In this document: positions 5,615-5,664 of the stretch, piece by piece
Numbering within the stretch: position 1 is the first letter of the stretch
Layout of the letters: each line of letters begins with the position of its first letter
Source: Nanobdellati archaeon
Lineage (GTDB): Archaea > SpSt-1190
Length of the DNA stretch: 5,664 nucleotides
Direction: 5' to 3'
Assembly (NCBI GenBank): GCA_015522095.1
Contig: WAMX01000073.1
Span: 1 to 5,664 of the forward strand
The notes under the pieces: model-generated
What the model was told of the DNA's origin: nothing
Databases searched by the model: none
What the model saw: only the letters and a program-made list of their open reading frames with translations
Program-made: the position numbers and the translations under genes

Positions 5615-5664
5615 CCCCATGCTTTTCCGGGATCTCCAATAACCATCTCCACACCGGCCTGTAC
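5586..5664 (-). CDS. C-terminal end of a COG1373-type ATPase, partial
   Basis: Read inward from the right edge, the minus strand gives YRPVWR, then WLLEIPEKHGVSRTSSQFP and a TAG stop at 5588-5586. YRPVWR equals the last residues of the ATPase frame leaving the left edge, and aromatic-rich WxWLL ends are typical of this family. The final ten or so residues are encoded antisense to the 3' end of the TIGR00725-like gene. Either this completes the left-hand ATPase through circular closure (428 residues in all), or it is the end of a second paralogue whose body lies beyond the window. It cannot be recognised without the comparison to the left copy. Confidence 0.65.
   Translation of the reverse strand, partial: YRPVWRWLLEIPEKHGVSRTSSQFP
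5647..5664 (+). repeat. Right copy of 18-bp terminal direct repeat
   Basis: Identical to 2-19 and in the same orientation. It lies in the same codon phase of an ATPase C-terminal frame. The true length of the match beyond 5664 is unknown. Confidence 0.85.

Noticed and set aside
5259..5645. 12-bp inverted repeat, TGGTTATTGGAG at 5259-5270 and its complement at 5634-5645
   Set aside because: About one 12-bp match of this kind is expected by chance in 5.6 kb; it lies in unrelated coding frames (LVIG versus WLLE) and has no further symmetry.
5113..5652. 179-residue minus-strand open frame
   Set aside because: Antisense to the TIGR00725-like gene and Ser/Pro-rich; it spans the frameshift but shows no family features, and the ATPase C-terminus uses a different minus frame.

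Overview
The window looks like archaeal chromosomal DNA, probably from an uncultivated lineage. The reasons are TATA-like boxes centred about 26-27 nt upstream of five gene starts (leaderless spacing), heavy use of AGG/AGA for arginine, an ACT-domain regulator of a kind I know mainly from archaea, and a COG1373-type ATPase. I cannot place it more finely. The core is an arginine-biosynthesis locus: argininosuccinate synthase (argG) and argininosuccinate lyase (argH) overlap by 4 nt (ATGA). They are transcribed divergently from a predicted amino-acid-responsive regulator with an N-terminal helix-turn-helix-like region and a C-terminal ACT domain.

Layout: (1) 1-1227, minus strand: AAA_14/DUF4143 ATPase, running off the left edge. 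(2) 1228-1344: divergent spacer with a strong TATA box and a perfect 8-5-8 palindrome beside the ATPase start. (3) 1345-1968, plus: HAD-like protein with altered catalytic motifs. (4) 1960-2571, minus: ACT-domain regulator, overlapping the HAD gene tail to tail. (5) 2572-2652: divergent promoter region with a 20-bp imperfect direct repeat, each copy touching one of the two TATA boxes. (6) 2653-3840 argG and 3837-4982 argH; ArgH is unusually short and a plausible C-terminal tail lies in another frame up to 5041. (7) 5064-5614, plus: TIGR00725/SLOG-like Rossmann protein split by a one-base frameshift near 5255. (8) 5586-5664, minus: C-terminal end of an ATPase reading frame.

The two ends share an 18-bp direct repeat (2-19 and 5647-5664) that lies in the same reading frame of the same kind of gene. 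Either the piece closes into a circle of about 5.65 kb, completing the ATPase gene, or two ATPase paralogues flank the arginine locus. The sequence alone does not decide between these.

ArgG and ArgH together convert citrulline plus aspartate to arginine plus fumarate. The ACT protein is the obvious local candidate to control them and itself. The HAD, TIGR00725-like and ATPase genes have no evident link to arginine synthesis. I see no CRISPR array, tRNA, rRNA or insertion sequence. No wholly new system stands out; the most interesting signals are the control region of the arginine locus, the ATPase palindrome and the repeat at the ends.
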